A stretch of 10,915 nucleotides of DNA. Source: Calditrichota bacterium (GTDB taxonomy: Bacteria > Calditrichota > Calditrichia > RBG-13-44-9). Under the pieces are notes generated by a model. The model did no database searches and was not told the origin of the DNA. It saw only the letters and a program-made list of their open reading frames with translations. Of this stretch, positions 1-7,070 are shown piece after piece (positions within the stretch are counted from its first letter, which is position 1; each line of letters opens with the position of its first letter). Where the stretch lies: NCBI GenBank assembly GCA_024276455.1, contig JAJRXE010000359.1:1-10915 (forward strand), read 5' to 3'. The position numbers were made by a program, and so were the translations under genes.

Positions 1-929
1 ACGTGTCGCGGGACCCACATTCTGCAACCGCAGCGGGACAATTGTCCTGGCAGGCCGCGCAAGATATTTACACTCTCCACCAAAAGAAGGCGAAAACGCC
101 TCTCTTTGGTCTGCTGGGCTTTCCCACCGCGCAGAGCAAAGGTTGGTTGCTCCACAATCTCCTCTTCCAGCTAATTCAATCGCGGATGACCGGAGAAGAG
201 GAAACCAGGCGGGACTTTCTCTATGTAAATTTCGAAACTCCGGAGGTGGAAGGCTTCTGGAAGAACTGGAAGGAACGGATTCAGGGGCTAAGCGTAACCA
301 TTCCCCACAAGGAACGCATCATTCCTTACTTAGACCGGGTTTCCGAAGAGGTAGAACACTCCGGGGTTTGCAACACCGTAATTCGAGGCAACGGAGAATG
401 GATGGGTTTCAATACGGATATGATGGCCCTGCAAACCATCTTTTTGCCTCATCGGGAAATCCTGCAAAAGGGCAGCTTGGTTATTGGTACCGGCGCAACT
501 GCTCGCAGCGCGATTGCCGCCCTGCAGCAATTAAAAATTAAGGATATTTACCTTACCGGTCGAAATATGAAACGAGGGAAGGAACTGGAAAGGATTTTGG
601 GGGTGCGGTTTGTTACCTACGACCAATTGCGCTCCCTGAAAGTGGGGGGCTTAATTCAAACCACACCGGTGGGCATGTTCCCCCACACCGACCAGCTTCC
701 CCCCGGAACGGAACTTTTCCGTCCGGGAATTGTCGTTTTCGATGCGGTGTACAATCCGTCCCTCACCAGGTTTTTGCAGTTGGCGAAAGAGCGGGGCGGA
801 CGAATCATTTCCGGCGAAAAAATGTTCTTAAAACAGGCGCAATTGCAATTTAAATTGTTTACCGGATGGAACGTTTCCGAGGAAGACATTTATTCGATCT
901 GGAATAAAATTCATGGAATGAAAATTTAA
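1..929 (+). CDS. aroE: Shikimate dehydrogenase, C-terminal part of a probable AroD-AroE fusion (5' end outside window)
   Basis: This enzyme reduces 3-dehydroshikimate to shikimate with NADPH in the cytoplasm. Numbering is from the GTG at base 3. The AroE part starts near residue 33. The catalytic Lys is K103 (VTIPHK) and the partner Asp is D139 (GFNTD). The nucleotide-binding loop is GTGATAR, and the conserved YNP and KQAQLQF segments are present. In the usual PxxHSxSP substrate loop the sequence reads PTAQSKGW: the first Ser (S45) is kept, but the second is Gly47. Residues 7-27 do not belong to AroE. The segment SATAAGQLS followed by a helix ending in TLHQ matches the C-terminal lid and last helix of type I dehydroquinate dehydratase (SAPGQIS...LHQ in enterobacterial AroD). 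I therefore infer that the open frame runs upstream into an AroD domain and that GTG at base 3 is not the true start. aroA follows after 14 bases. AroE identity is firm; the fusion is likely. Confidence 0.9.
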   Translation, partial: VSRDPHSATAAGQLSWQAAQDIYTLHQKKAKTPLFGLLGFPTAQSKGWLLHNLLFQLIQSRMTGEEETRRDFLYVNFETPEVEGFWKNWKERIQGLSVTIPHKERIIPYLDRVSEEVEHSGVCNTVIRGNGEWMGFNTDMMALQTIFLPHREILQKGSLVIGTGATARSAIAALQQLKIKDIYLTGRNMKRGKELERILGVRFVTYDQLRSLKVGGLIQTTPVGMFPHTDQLPPGTELFRPGIVVFDAVYNPSLTRFLQLAKERGGRIISGEKMFLKQAQLQFKLFTGWNVSEEDIYSIWNKIHGMKI

Positions 930-943
930 TCATAGGAACAGGC

Positions 944-2227
944 ATGAAACGAAGTATTCAGATTCACTCCGGGATTGTGGAAGGCGTTCTGGAAGCGCCT
1001 CCTTCCAAAAGTATTACCCATCGGTTGCTCATCATGGCGGCCCTGTCGGGTCATCCCTGCCGCATTCGCCGTCCGTTGCACAGCGAAGACACGCTGGTCA
1101 CCCTGCAGGGGCTGCAAAAAATGGGATACGATTTTTACATCCACGAGAACGACTTCGTATTCACCGGAAAACACCGGATTCCGGAAACCAACGCGGAGAT
1201 TCATGTGGGCAATTCCGGAACCAGTGCCCGCTTCCTGACCGCCCTGGCGGCCATCCAGTCTTTTCCCTCCTACATAGACGGGTCGGAGCGGATGCGGCAA
1301 CGCCCCATGCAGCCGCTTATTTCGGCCTTGAAAAGACTGGGAACCACCATTGAAGACCGGGACGGCTATCTGCCCATTAAGATTGCCGGGTATCTGGCGC
1401 AGGGTTGTGAAATAGACATCGATGCGTCACAATCCTCCCAGTTCCTTTCCGCCCTCTTGCTGATTGCGCCCCGGCTTCACGCGGGACTTCGCCTGGTTCA
1501 TCACGGCCAGGTGGCCTCTGAGCCGTACGCCCGAATGACCATTGCCCTGATGCAAAAAGCGGGTATTCCGGTTCGCACCCAGCAGGAAATGGTTCACGCT
1601 CCGGGAATGAAAAATTATTTAATGGCGGATTCCCGGGTGGAGGGCGACTATTCCAGTGCCGCTTATTTTTTAGTGGCAGCGGCGATTACCGGTGGCTCCA
1701 TTACCATTCGGCATTTAACCCGGAATTCCGTCCAGGGCGATCGCGCCATTCTGGACATTCTTCAGGCTGCCGGTGCCCGGGTCGAATGGCATTCCGATGG
1801 GGTAACCGTTTCCGGCGGCTCTTTAAAAGGAATAGACGTGGACATGCACCACTATCCCGATCTGGTACCCACCGTGGCTGTTTTGGCGCTTTTTGCCACC
1901 ACCCCCACTCGCTTGCGTAATGTAGAACAATTGCGTTACAAAGAATCCGACCGGATTCAAGCGGTCATTGAAAATATTACTCGCCTGGGTGGCCACGCTT
2001 ACCTGGAAGGAAATGATCTTGTCATTGAACCCAGGTCGCTTCATGGCGCCCGGATATCGACCTTCAACGACCATCGGATTGCAATGAGCTTCGCCCTGGT
2101 CGGATTGCGCGTGCCGGAAGTCGAGATCGAAAATCCCGATTGCGTCCGAAAATCGTACCCGGACTTCTGGGAACATTTTAAGGCGGTGGTGAAAACAAAA
2201 TCCCGATCAACTTCGAAAAGCGAGTAA
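944..2227 (+). CDS. aroA: 3-phosphoshikimate 1-carboxyvinyltransferase (EPSP synthase)
   Basis: This enzyme joins phosphoenolpyruvate to shikimate 3-phosphate to give EPSP, the sixth shikimate-pathway step. The product is 427 residues, the usual family length. The N-terminal substrate loop PPSKSITHR places Lys22, Ser23 and Arg27 at the same numbers as in the E. coli enzyme. The PEP-binding loop is GNSGTSARF (residues 89-97), with Phe where E. coli has the Pro after MR. Later landmarks are a YPDLVP segment with the expected catalytic Asp, LRYKESDR, and FNDHRIAM near the C terminus. The ATG at 944 has AGGA about 7 bases upstream. It sits 14 bases after the aroE stop and just before aroK, so it is clearly in the aro operon. 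The assignment is firm; glyphosate sensitivity class was not judged. Confidence 0.97.
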   Translation: MKRSIQIHSGIVEGVLEAPPSKSITHRLLIMAALSGHPCRIRRPLHSEDTLVTLQGLQKMGYDFYIHENDFVFTGKHRIPETNAEIHVGNSGTSARFLTALAAIQSFPSYIDGSERMRQRPMQPLISALKRLGTTIEDRDGYLPIKIAGYLAQGCEIDIDASQSSQFLSALLLIAPRLHAGLRLVHHGQVASEPYARMTIALMQKAGIPVRTQQEMVHAPGMKNYLMADSRVEGDYSSAAYFLVAAAITGGSITIRHLTRNSVQGDRAILDILQAAGARVEWHSDGVTVSGGSLKGIDVDMHHYPDLVPTVAVLALFATTPTRLRNVEQLRYKESDRIQAVIENITRLGGHAYLEGNDLVIEPRSLHGARISTFNDHRIAMSFALVGLRVPEVEIENPDCVRKSYPDFWEHFKAVVKTKSRSTSKSE

Positions 2228-2256
2228 AAAAGATGAAAAAAGAGGGAAGCAGATCA

Positions 2257-2790
2257 ATGCCTCCCCCCTGGAACATTCAGCGGCTGGTTCTCATTGGTTA
2301 CCGGGGGGCCGGAAAAACCACCATCGGGCGCGAATTAGCCCGACGCCTGTCCTGGAAATATCTCTCTACCGACCGGATGATTGAGGAAAGCGCCGGGATG
2401 TCTATTGCCGAAATGGTGCGGCGGTTTGGCTGGCCGGCATTTCGGGAACAGGAAGCCCGGGTTGCCCGGGAACTACAGTCCGCCCGCCAGGTGGTGATTG
2501 ATTGCGGAGGCGGCATAATCGAACAAGAACAAAACATGCACTATTTAAACGCCGGTGCATTTACCGTGTGGGTGGATGCCGAGCTGCCTCTCTTGTTAAA
2601 ACGCATTGCTTCAGATCCTGAACGACCGCTGTTAAGCGAATCCAATCCCTGGGAAGACCTGGAAAAAAACTATCGTCGCAGGCTGCCTTTGTACCGTAAG
2701 TACAGCCATTTCTATGTGGACACCACCCACGCCACCGTGGAAAAAATCTGCGAAACCATTTTACAGAGGTTCAATCAACATGAGCGGTAA
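2257..2790 (+). CDS. aroK: Shikimate kinase
   Basis: This enzyme phosphorylates shikimate at the 3-hydroxyl with ATP, supplying the AroA substrate. From ATG 2257 the product is 177 residues, normal for the family. It shows the P-loop GYRGAGKTT (residues 14-22), the shikimate-binding STDRMIE, the WPAFREQE segment with the conserved Arg and Glu, the DCGGGI Walker-B-like loop, the lid DPERPLL with the conserved Arg, and RRRLPLYRKYS near the end. The start is ambiguous. ATG 2233 is in frame and would add 8 residues, but it has no good ribosome site. ATG 2257 has GAGGG about 10 bases upstream, so I prefer it. The 3' end overlaps the aroC start by 11 bases, which suggests translational coupling. 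Confidence 0.95.
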   Translation: MPPPWNIQRLVLIGYRGAGKTTIGRELARRLSWKYLSTDRMIEESAGMSIAEMVRRFGWPAFREQEARVARELQSARQVVIDCGGGIIEQEQNMHYLNAGAFTVWVDAELPLLLKRIASDPERPLLSESNPWEDLEKNYRRRLPLYRKYSHFYVDTTHATVEKICETILQRFNQHER

Positions 2791-4126
2791 CGTTTTTGGA
2801 AAAGTTTTTCGGGTAATGACTTTCGGCGAAAGTCATGGACCTTATATAGGATGTGTGATTGACGGCATCCAACCCGGTTTGCCAATCGATGTAGCGGACA
2901 TTCAAAAAGAACTGGATCGGCGGCGGCCCGGCCAGAGCGCCGTCACCACGCCTCGCCAGGAGAAAGATCGGGTACAGATTGTAAGCGGGGTGCTGGACGG
3001 GAAAACCACCGGCACCCCTATTTGCCTGCTGATTAAAAACGAGGACCAGCGTTCGAAAGATTACCAGTCTCTGGCCCAGATTCTGCGTCCGGGACATGCC
3101 AGCTACACATTTATTCAGAAGTACGGAATATTTGATTACCGCGGCGGGGGAAGAGCCAGTGGTCGCGAGACAGCCACCCGGGTAGCCGCCGGTGCAGTGG
3201 CCAAGCAATTTCTAAAAGAACGGGGAATAGAAATTCGAGCGTACACTCGCGAGGTAGGGGGAATTATCGCCCGGGAGACCGATCTGGAGGTGGTCGAAAA
3301 AAATTCCCTTCGCGCACCCGATCTCTCGGCAGCAAAGAAAATGGAGCGCGCCGTGCTGCAGGCGAAACAAGCAGGGGATTCCCTGGGCGGCGTGGTCGAA
3401 ATTCTGGTAAAAAATTGTCCGCCCGGTTTGGGCGAACCGGTGTTCAACAAATTGGAGGCGGATTTTGCCGCGGCGCTCATGTCCATTGGTGCCGTAAAAG
3501 GCTTCGAAATCGGCAGCGGCTTTCGAGCCGCCCGGATGAAAGGGAGTGAGCACAACGATCCCTTTTATTACGATTCCCGTCAGAAACAATTCCGTACTCG
3601 TACCAATAACGCCGGTGGAGTACTGGGCGGAATTTCCAACGGAATGGACATCATCATGCGCATTGCCGTGAAACCGCCCTCCTCCATTCGCAAAAAAACC
3701 GAAACAGTGGATTGGCAGGGGCAGCCGGTGGAATTTGGTGTAAAGGGACGACACGACCCCTGCATTTGCCCCCGGGTGGTGCCGGTGGCGGAGGCCATGG
3801 TGGCGCTGGTGTTGATTGACCACCTACTCATGCAAGAACGTCTGGAACGCCGGTCCAATCTTTCGAATTTGCGAGATCAGATTGACACCATCGACACCCA
3901 ATTGTTACTTCTGCTGGCGCAGCGCTTTCACCTGATCGAGGAAATTGCTCGCATCAAGAAGAAACAGGCCAGTCGCGTGAAAGACCACCAGCGGGAAGAC
4001 CACATAAGAGAAAACTGGCAGCAATTGGCTCGTACCCTCGGCCTGCCGGTGGAAATGGTGGAAACACTCCGCCAGACGCTTTTAAGCTTTTCCCGGAAAA
4101 AGCAGGAGCAAATCATTGATGAATAA
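2780..4126 (+). CDS. aroC: Bifunctional chorismate synthase / AroQ-type chorismate mutase
   Basis: The N-terminal part (about residues 1-355) is chorismate synthase, the FMN-dependent enzyme converting EPSP to chorismate. All three family signatures are present: GESHG with His19, the long GGGRASGRETATRVAAG, and RHDPCICPR starting at Arg324. The C-terminal tail of about 90 residues is not part of AroC. It aligns with the helical AroQ chorismate mutase fold and keeps the E. coli active-site set as Arg365, Arg382, Lys393, Asp402, Arg405 and Glu406 (R11, R28, K39, D48, R51, E52 in E. coli). The protein is 448 residues, against roughly 350-390 for AroC alone. ATG 2780 is chosen because the protein then begins MSGNVFGKV as in the family; the frame is open further upstream inside aroK. 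The gene overlaps aroK by 11 bases and tyrA by 8. One polypeptide would thus take EPSP to prephenate, which TyrA then uses. Confidence 0.94.
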   Translation: MSGNVFGKVFRVMTFGESHGPYIGCVIDGIQPGLPIDVADIQKELDRRRPGQSAVTTPRQEKDRVQIVSGVLDGKTTGTPICLLIKNEDQRSKDYQSLAQILRPGHASYTFIQKYGIFDYRGGGRASGRETATRVAAGAVAKQFLKERGIEIRAYTREVGGIIARETDLEVVEKNSLRAPDLSAAKKMERAVLQAKQAGDSLGGVVEILVKNCPPGLGEPVFNKLEADFAAALMSIGAVKGFEIGSGFRAARMKGSEHNDPFYYDSRQKQFRTRTNNAGGVLGGISNGMDIIMRIAVKPPSSIRKKTETVDWQGQPVEFGVKGRHDPCICPRVVPVAEAMVALVLIDHLLMQERLERRSNLSNLRDQIDTIDTQLLLLLAQRFHLIEEIARIKKKQASRVKDHQREDHIRENWQQLARTLGLPVEMVETLRQTLLSFSRKKQEQIIDE

Positions 4127-4868
4127 AATCGGATTGGTTGGCTTCGGAAGATTCGGCCAGCTGTTGTACAAACATTTCCGCGAACAAATTGAAATCGGAC
4201 TCTACGATCCCTACCAGCAGGAAAAACCGGGATTTCGCAATTTACCGTTTGTGAACTTAACACGGCTCACTGACTTTCCTTTTCTTATTTTAGCCGTGCC
4301 GGTTTCCAGTATTGATCTGGTTGCGCAAGAAATCGCCCCCCGGCTTAAAAAGGGCACCCTGGTCATGGACGTCTGTGCGGTCAAAAAATACCCTCTTCGG
4401 ATTCTGGAGCAACATTTACCGGAGGAGGTGGAAATTCTGGGGAGCCACCCACTCTTTGGTCCCGATTCTGCTGGCGACTCCCTGCAAGGACACGTGGTCA
4501 TCCTAACTCCGACACGAATCGGGAAAAGCCGCCTACAACAGGTCCGGGAATTCTGGAAGAACCAGGGAGTCCGGGTGGTAGAAATGACCCCGGAAGAACA
4601 GGACCGTCTGATGGCCTGGACGCTGGCATTAACGCATTTCCTGGGACGCGGTTTGGCCCGCCTTCCCCTTCCCGATTCCTTGATTACTACCCGGGATTTT
4701 CAGAATCTGCTGCAACTGGTGAAAAAAGTGAACAACGACACCGTGGAGCTCTTTCAGGACATGCACCGCTTTAATCCTTACACGGCCGAGATGCGCGAAA
4801 TGCTGCTGAATTCTCTGGAAATTCTGAAAGAAGAATTGGACCAGATCCAGGTAAAAACATCCGAATGA
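4119..4868 (+). CDS. tyrA: Prephenate (or arogenate) dehydrogenase
   Basis: This enzyme carries out NAD(P)-dependent oxidative decarboxylation of prephenate or arogenate toward tyrosine. The product is 249 residues. The Rossmann motif GFGRFG is at residues 8-13, followed by ILAVPVSS, the MDVCAVKK segment, and the conserved LGSHPLFGP loop with His110. A second conserved His lies in THFLGRGLA (His173). The short length means there is no N-terminal chorismate mutase and no C-terminal ACT domain, so allosteric control by tyrosine through ACT is not expected. The mutase activity appears to sit on the preceding AroC instead. ATG 4119 follows a TTG at 4116; I prefer the ATG, with AGGAG near 4103. 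Substrate and cofactor choice cannot be read from sequence. The gene ends in TGA, showing that TGA is a stop here. Confidence 0.92.
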   Translation: MNKIGLVGFGRFGQLLYKHFREQIEIGLYDPYQQEKPGFRNLPFVNLTRLTDFPFLILAVPVSSIDLVAQEIAPRLKKGTLVMDVCAVKKYPLRILEQHLPEEVEILGSHPLFGPDSAGDSLQGHVVILTPTRIGKSRLQQVREFWKNQGVRVVEMTPEEQDRLMAWTLALTHFLGRGLARLPLPDSLITTRDFQNLLQLVKKVNNDTVELFQDMHRFNPYTAEMREMLLNSLEILKEELDQIQVKTSE

Positions 4869-4899
4869 ATCGCTCTGAGCGGACTTCATCTTCACAGTA

Positions 4900-4937
4900 A
4901 CCGGCCGCGGGAATACAACTCCCGCGACCGACCCGGT
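4900..4937. terminator. Possible bidirectional terminator between convergent tyrA and dps
   Basis: The spacer between the converging genes contains a nested inverted repeat. An inner 7-bp stem CGCGGGA/TCCCGCG (4906-4912 with 4920-4926, 7-base loop) lies inside an outer ACCGG/CCGGT pair (4900-4904 with 4933-4937). There is no convincing U-tract on either strand, so this may be a weak or factor-assisted terminator. Position and symmetry support the call; function is inferred. Confidence 0.4.
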
Positions 4938-4940
4938 AAT

Positions 4941-5381
4941 TTAACCCCTACTGGCCGCAATCATCCAGAGGACTTTTTCCAACCACTGAATATTTTCATC
5001 GGCAATATTGGCGGTCGGCACGTCCCCGGCTTCCCCGGCCAGCCGAGAAATTTCCTGAAAATCGCCCAGCAGCTGGCGGAAATCATTTTCCAGCCCTTCC
5101 AGAACTTCCCGAGCAGTAAAATGGGTCTTCACCTCATCGCGAATGCTGGCATGCTCCAGATATTCCTTTACCGTCGAGAAGGGCTTGCCGCCCAACTGGA
5201 GAATTCGTTCCGCCAGTTCATCGTACTGCTCTGCCACGTAATTGTAATATTCCTCGGTAACCCTGTGGATATTAAAGAATTGCTCACCCTTCACATTCCA
5301 GTGATAATTGTGCAATTTGACATACAAAAGATGCAAATTCGCCACGGTTCGGTTTAATTTATCGATGACTCCGGTACTCAT
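4941..5381 (-). CDS. dps: Dps-family mini-ferritin (DNA-protection / iron storage protein)
   Basis: Dps proteins form 12-subunit shells that oxidise Fe(II) with peroxide and store the iron, limiting Fenton damage. The product is 146 residues, slightly short. The inter-subunit ferroxidase site is complete and correctly spaced: His27 in NYHW, His39 in FNIH, and Asp54 and Glu58 in DELAER. The sequence continues with ILQLGGKPF, typical of this family. The N terminus is short and lacks a Lys-rich tail, so direct DNA binding of the E. coli kind is uncertain. ATG is at 5379-5381, with AAGGAG 8 bases upstream. It lies downstream of a PerR/Fur-like operator (5757-5771) and near perR, which fits the PerR-controlled mrgA/dps pattern known in other bacteria. 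Confidence 0.93.
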   Translation of the reverse strand: MSTGVIDKLNRTVANLHLLYVKLHNYHWNVKGEQFFNIHRVTEEYYNYVAEQYDELAERILQLGGKPFSTVKEYLEHASIRDEVKTHFTAREVLEGLENDFRQLLGDFQEISRLAGEAGDVPTANIADENIQWLEKVLWMIAASRG

Positions 5382-5676
5382 TGTTCAATCTCCTTGTGTT
5401 AATTTTTTGATTTTGATTTAATTCTTTCTTTTCATCGTAAAATTCCAACAAACTACCCGGGAAGCGTTTTGGAACCTTCTTGGAAACGGAGACTTCCCGT
5501 TCCCGGTCAGTTCTCCCACAAACTCGCAAAATCAGGGTTTCAACGCGCCCGCGCGGATGCGGCAGTCCCTCCTGATTGTTCTGTTCATTCCTTTTCAAAT
5601 ATTTCTTTTTCCAGTCCCAACGGATTCACTGCTGCACCCTGCCTTCAATCTCGTTTCTTCAGATTATTCTTGCCAT
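5359..5676 (-). pseudogene. Probable decayed small reading frame between perR and dps
   Basis: This part of the 408-base gap between dps and perR is less AT-rich than its flanks and looks once coding. A clean start signal, AAGGAGA then five bases then ATG (ATG at 5674-5676), opens a frame on the minus strand. That frame meets TGA at codons 6 and 17, then stays open from codon 18 to a TAA at 5359, overlapping the dps start by 23 bases. A different frame just after the ATG gives a plausible peptide (KNNLKKRD, then NPLGLEKEIFEKE), also broken by TGA. I recognise no protein family in any frame. The strong ribosome site together with early stops suggests a frameshifted or nonsense-mutated gene under the same operator as dps. 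It could also be only a leader transcript, or carry sequencing errors. Confidence 0.3.
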
Positions 5677-5756
5677 GGCTTTCTCCTTATTTTTATTCAT
5701 TTACAGGTTAATTATTTTTAATCAAATATTAATACTAACAAAAATTAAATATTAGA

Positions 5757-5771
5757 TGATAATTATTATTA
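5757..5771. promoter_or_regulatory. PerR/Fur-type operator upstream of the remnant-dps unit
   Basis: The sequence TGATAATTATTATTA matches the 7-1-7 Fur-family core TGATAAT-N-ATTATCA at 13 of the 14 defined positions. It lies about 80 bases upstream of the ATG at 5676 on the minus strand, in very AT-rich DNA suited to a promoter, and just after the perR stop codon. A near copy sits upstream of perR. PerR is the natural candidate regulator because its gene is adjacent. Binding is inferred. Confidence 0.65.
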
Positions 5772-5789
5772 ATAAATAACAAAAAAATT

Positions 5790-6233
5790 TTATTCCTTCT
5801 TTCGACATTCCTCGCAAATCACCTTGAAATGCACGCTAAAATCAATGAGCACATTATTTTTCGTCACCACCTCCGGAATTTTCAAAGCATCCAGTTCCGG
5901 ATCCTCGATATCGACGATTTTTTTACACCGCACACACACCAAGTGATGGTGTCGTTTCGTCAACGGATCGTAACGCACCGTATTGTGTAAATTGGTTACC
6001 ACCGCAACCAGTCCATGTTTTTCGAAAGTTTCCAGCGTCTTGTAAACGGTTGCCAGCGAAATGGTTGGATGAATCGGTTTGATCTTTTGGTAAACCATTT
6101 CCGGACTGGGGTGAGTACTGTCGTTCACCAGCGCCTGGTAAATTACCAATCGTTGCGGGGTAACGTTCAACCCCAAACGGCGACACTTTTTTAAGAATTC
6201 TTCAACCACCTCTTGTTTATTTTTCGTTTCCAC
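5790..6233 (-). CDS. perR: PerR-type peroxide-sensing Fur-family repressor
   Basis: This is a metal-dependent repressor of peroxide-defence genes; PerR senses H2O2 by metal-catalysed oxidation of its own His ligands. From GTG 6233 the product is 147 residues. An N-terminal winged helix (LNVTPQRL, ISLATVYKTLE) is followed by the dimerisation domain. Regulatory metal ligands of the PerR type can be placed at His41, Asp89, His95, His97 and Asp108. Asp108 (KIVD) stands where Fur proteins usually have Glu, which favours PerR over Fur. The structural zinc site is complete: Cys100/Cys103 (CVRC) and Cys140/Cys143 (CEEC). No ATG is available. TTG 6239 is also in frame, but AGG lies only 2 bases from it and 8 from the GTG, so I choose the GTG. 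An operator-like site lies 21 bases upstream, suggesting autoregulation. Confidence 0.9.
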   Translation of the reverse strand: METKNKQEVVEEFLKKCRRLGLNVTPQRLVIYQALVNDSTHPSPEMVYQKIKPIHPTISLATVYKTLETFEKHGLVAVVTNLHNTVRYDPLTKRHHHLVCVRCKKIVDIEDPELDALKIPEVVTKNNVLIDFSVHFKVICEECRKKE

Positions 6234-6253
6234 AATCAAAACCTATTGTTAAG

Positions 6254-6268
6254 TAATAATAATTATCC
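6254..6268. promoter_or_regulatory. PerR/Fur-type operator upstream of perR (autoregulation)
   Basis: Read on the minus strand this is GGATAATTATTATTA, differing by one base from the operator at 5757-5771 and close to the 7-1-7 consensus TGATAAT-N-ATTATCA (12 of 14 on the better strand). It lies 21-35 bases upstream of the perR GTG, where it would cover the promoter. The near identity of the two sites, each upstream of a module gene, supports a real operator pair. Binding is inferred. Confidence 0.6.
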
Positions 6269-6305
6269 AATAATAATATTAATTCCTGCCGAATGCAAGA
6301 ACTTT

Positions 6306-7070
6306 TTAATTGTAAGCCCGAAAATTTATTCCGGTCTTCTGTTTTCCATTGCGAGCAATCGCTTCCAGTTGCTCCTCGGACAGGGGAAAAATCTTCCGGA
6401 AAGGGGTTCCCCGATCCAGCGTGTACACCTGCACCTCTCGGGGATGGATGGTGGCGACGGTTTGGTAATACGGATCCAGCTGATCTGGAGAGGCGTTGCT
6501 TATTTCTCCCTGGAAAAACAGCGATTGCAGATAGCAGTGGGGAATTTCCGCGAACCAGCTTACCAGATCGGCAAAGCGAATGGTCCGGTGGGGTCTGTTT
6601 ACCAGACGAAAGGTGGCTTCCTCGCCGGCATCCAATTTGAGGATTGGTCTGTCAATCCGGGCCACCGCCCGGCGTACCTTTTCCGAAAACAATCCCGAAC
6701 CGTTAGACAACAGGGCAATTTGCACCTCCGGGCGAAGTCGATTTCGCAATTGAACAATCTCGTGCACAATTTCCGCAAAGTGGGGATGAAGCGTCGATTC
6801 GCCATTTCCGGAGAAAGTTAAGTAAGAAAACCGCTGCGTCGACCTCAGAACCGCTTCCACCGCCCGGACAACCTCTTCCACCGTAGGCAGCTCGGACAGA
6901 AATTTTTTTAAATCCATTTCCTGATGGGTCGTCCACCCATACTGACAGTAAATACAATTAAAGGAACACAATTTCAAGCGAGAGGGCATCAAATTAATTC
7001 CCAGCGAGAGTCCCAGCCGGCGCGAATGTACCGGACCGTAAACGATGTTTTGTTGCAACGGAATCGTCAT
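6306..7070 (-). CDS. Radical SAM protein, function unknown (COG0731-like)
   Basis: The product is 254 residues from ATG 7070. It has the radical SAM 4Fe-4S motif CSFNCIYC (Cys35, Cys39, Cys42). In front is VYGPVHSRRLGLSLGINL, which is typical of a widespread uncharacterised bacterial group related to the wyosine-synthesis-like radical SAM proteins. A second family landmark is SGNGESTLHP, which probably contributes to SAM binding. The substrate is not known for these bacterial proteins, so no reaction is assigned. The frame is open for 24 more codons upstream, but that part is Lys/Phe/Arg-rich and not family-like, and ATG 7070 has CAGGAG 10 bases upstream. It lies on the same strand as perR, 72 bases before it. 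The perR operator lies between them, so co-transcription is possible but not needed. Confidence 0.85.
   Translation of the reverse strand: MTIPLQQNIVYGPVHSRRLGLSLGINLMPSRLKLCSFNCIYCQYGWTTHQEMDLKKFLSELPTVEEVVRAVEAVLRSTQRFSYLTFSGNGESTLHPHFAEIVHEIVQLRNRLRPEVQIALLSNGSGLFSEKVRRAVARIDRPILKLDAGEEATFRLVNRPHRTIRFADLVSWFAEIPHCYLQSLFFQGEISNASPDQLDPYYQTVATIHPREVQVYTLDRGTPFRKIFPLSEEQLEAIARNGKQKTGINFRAYN

Noticed and set aside
3212..3823. Long open frame on the minus strand inside aroC
   Set aside because: It lies wholly antisense to a strongly conserved enzyme gene, has no family-like sequence and no supporting context. It is a codon-bias shadow.
4866..4868. Alternative genetic code with TGA as Trp or Gly
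   Set aside because: tyrA ends normally in TGA, and reading through would run antisense across dps. None of the intact genes uses TGA internally, and Trp is encoded by TGG throughout.
5458..5499. Inverted repeat CGGGAAG/CTTCCCG in the dps upstream region as a terminator or riboswitch
   Set aside because: The arms are 7 bases with a spacer of nearly 30 bases, no U-tract follows, and no known riboswitch core was recognised.
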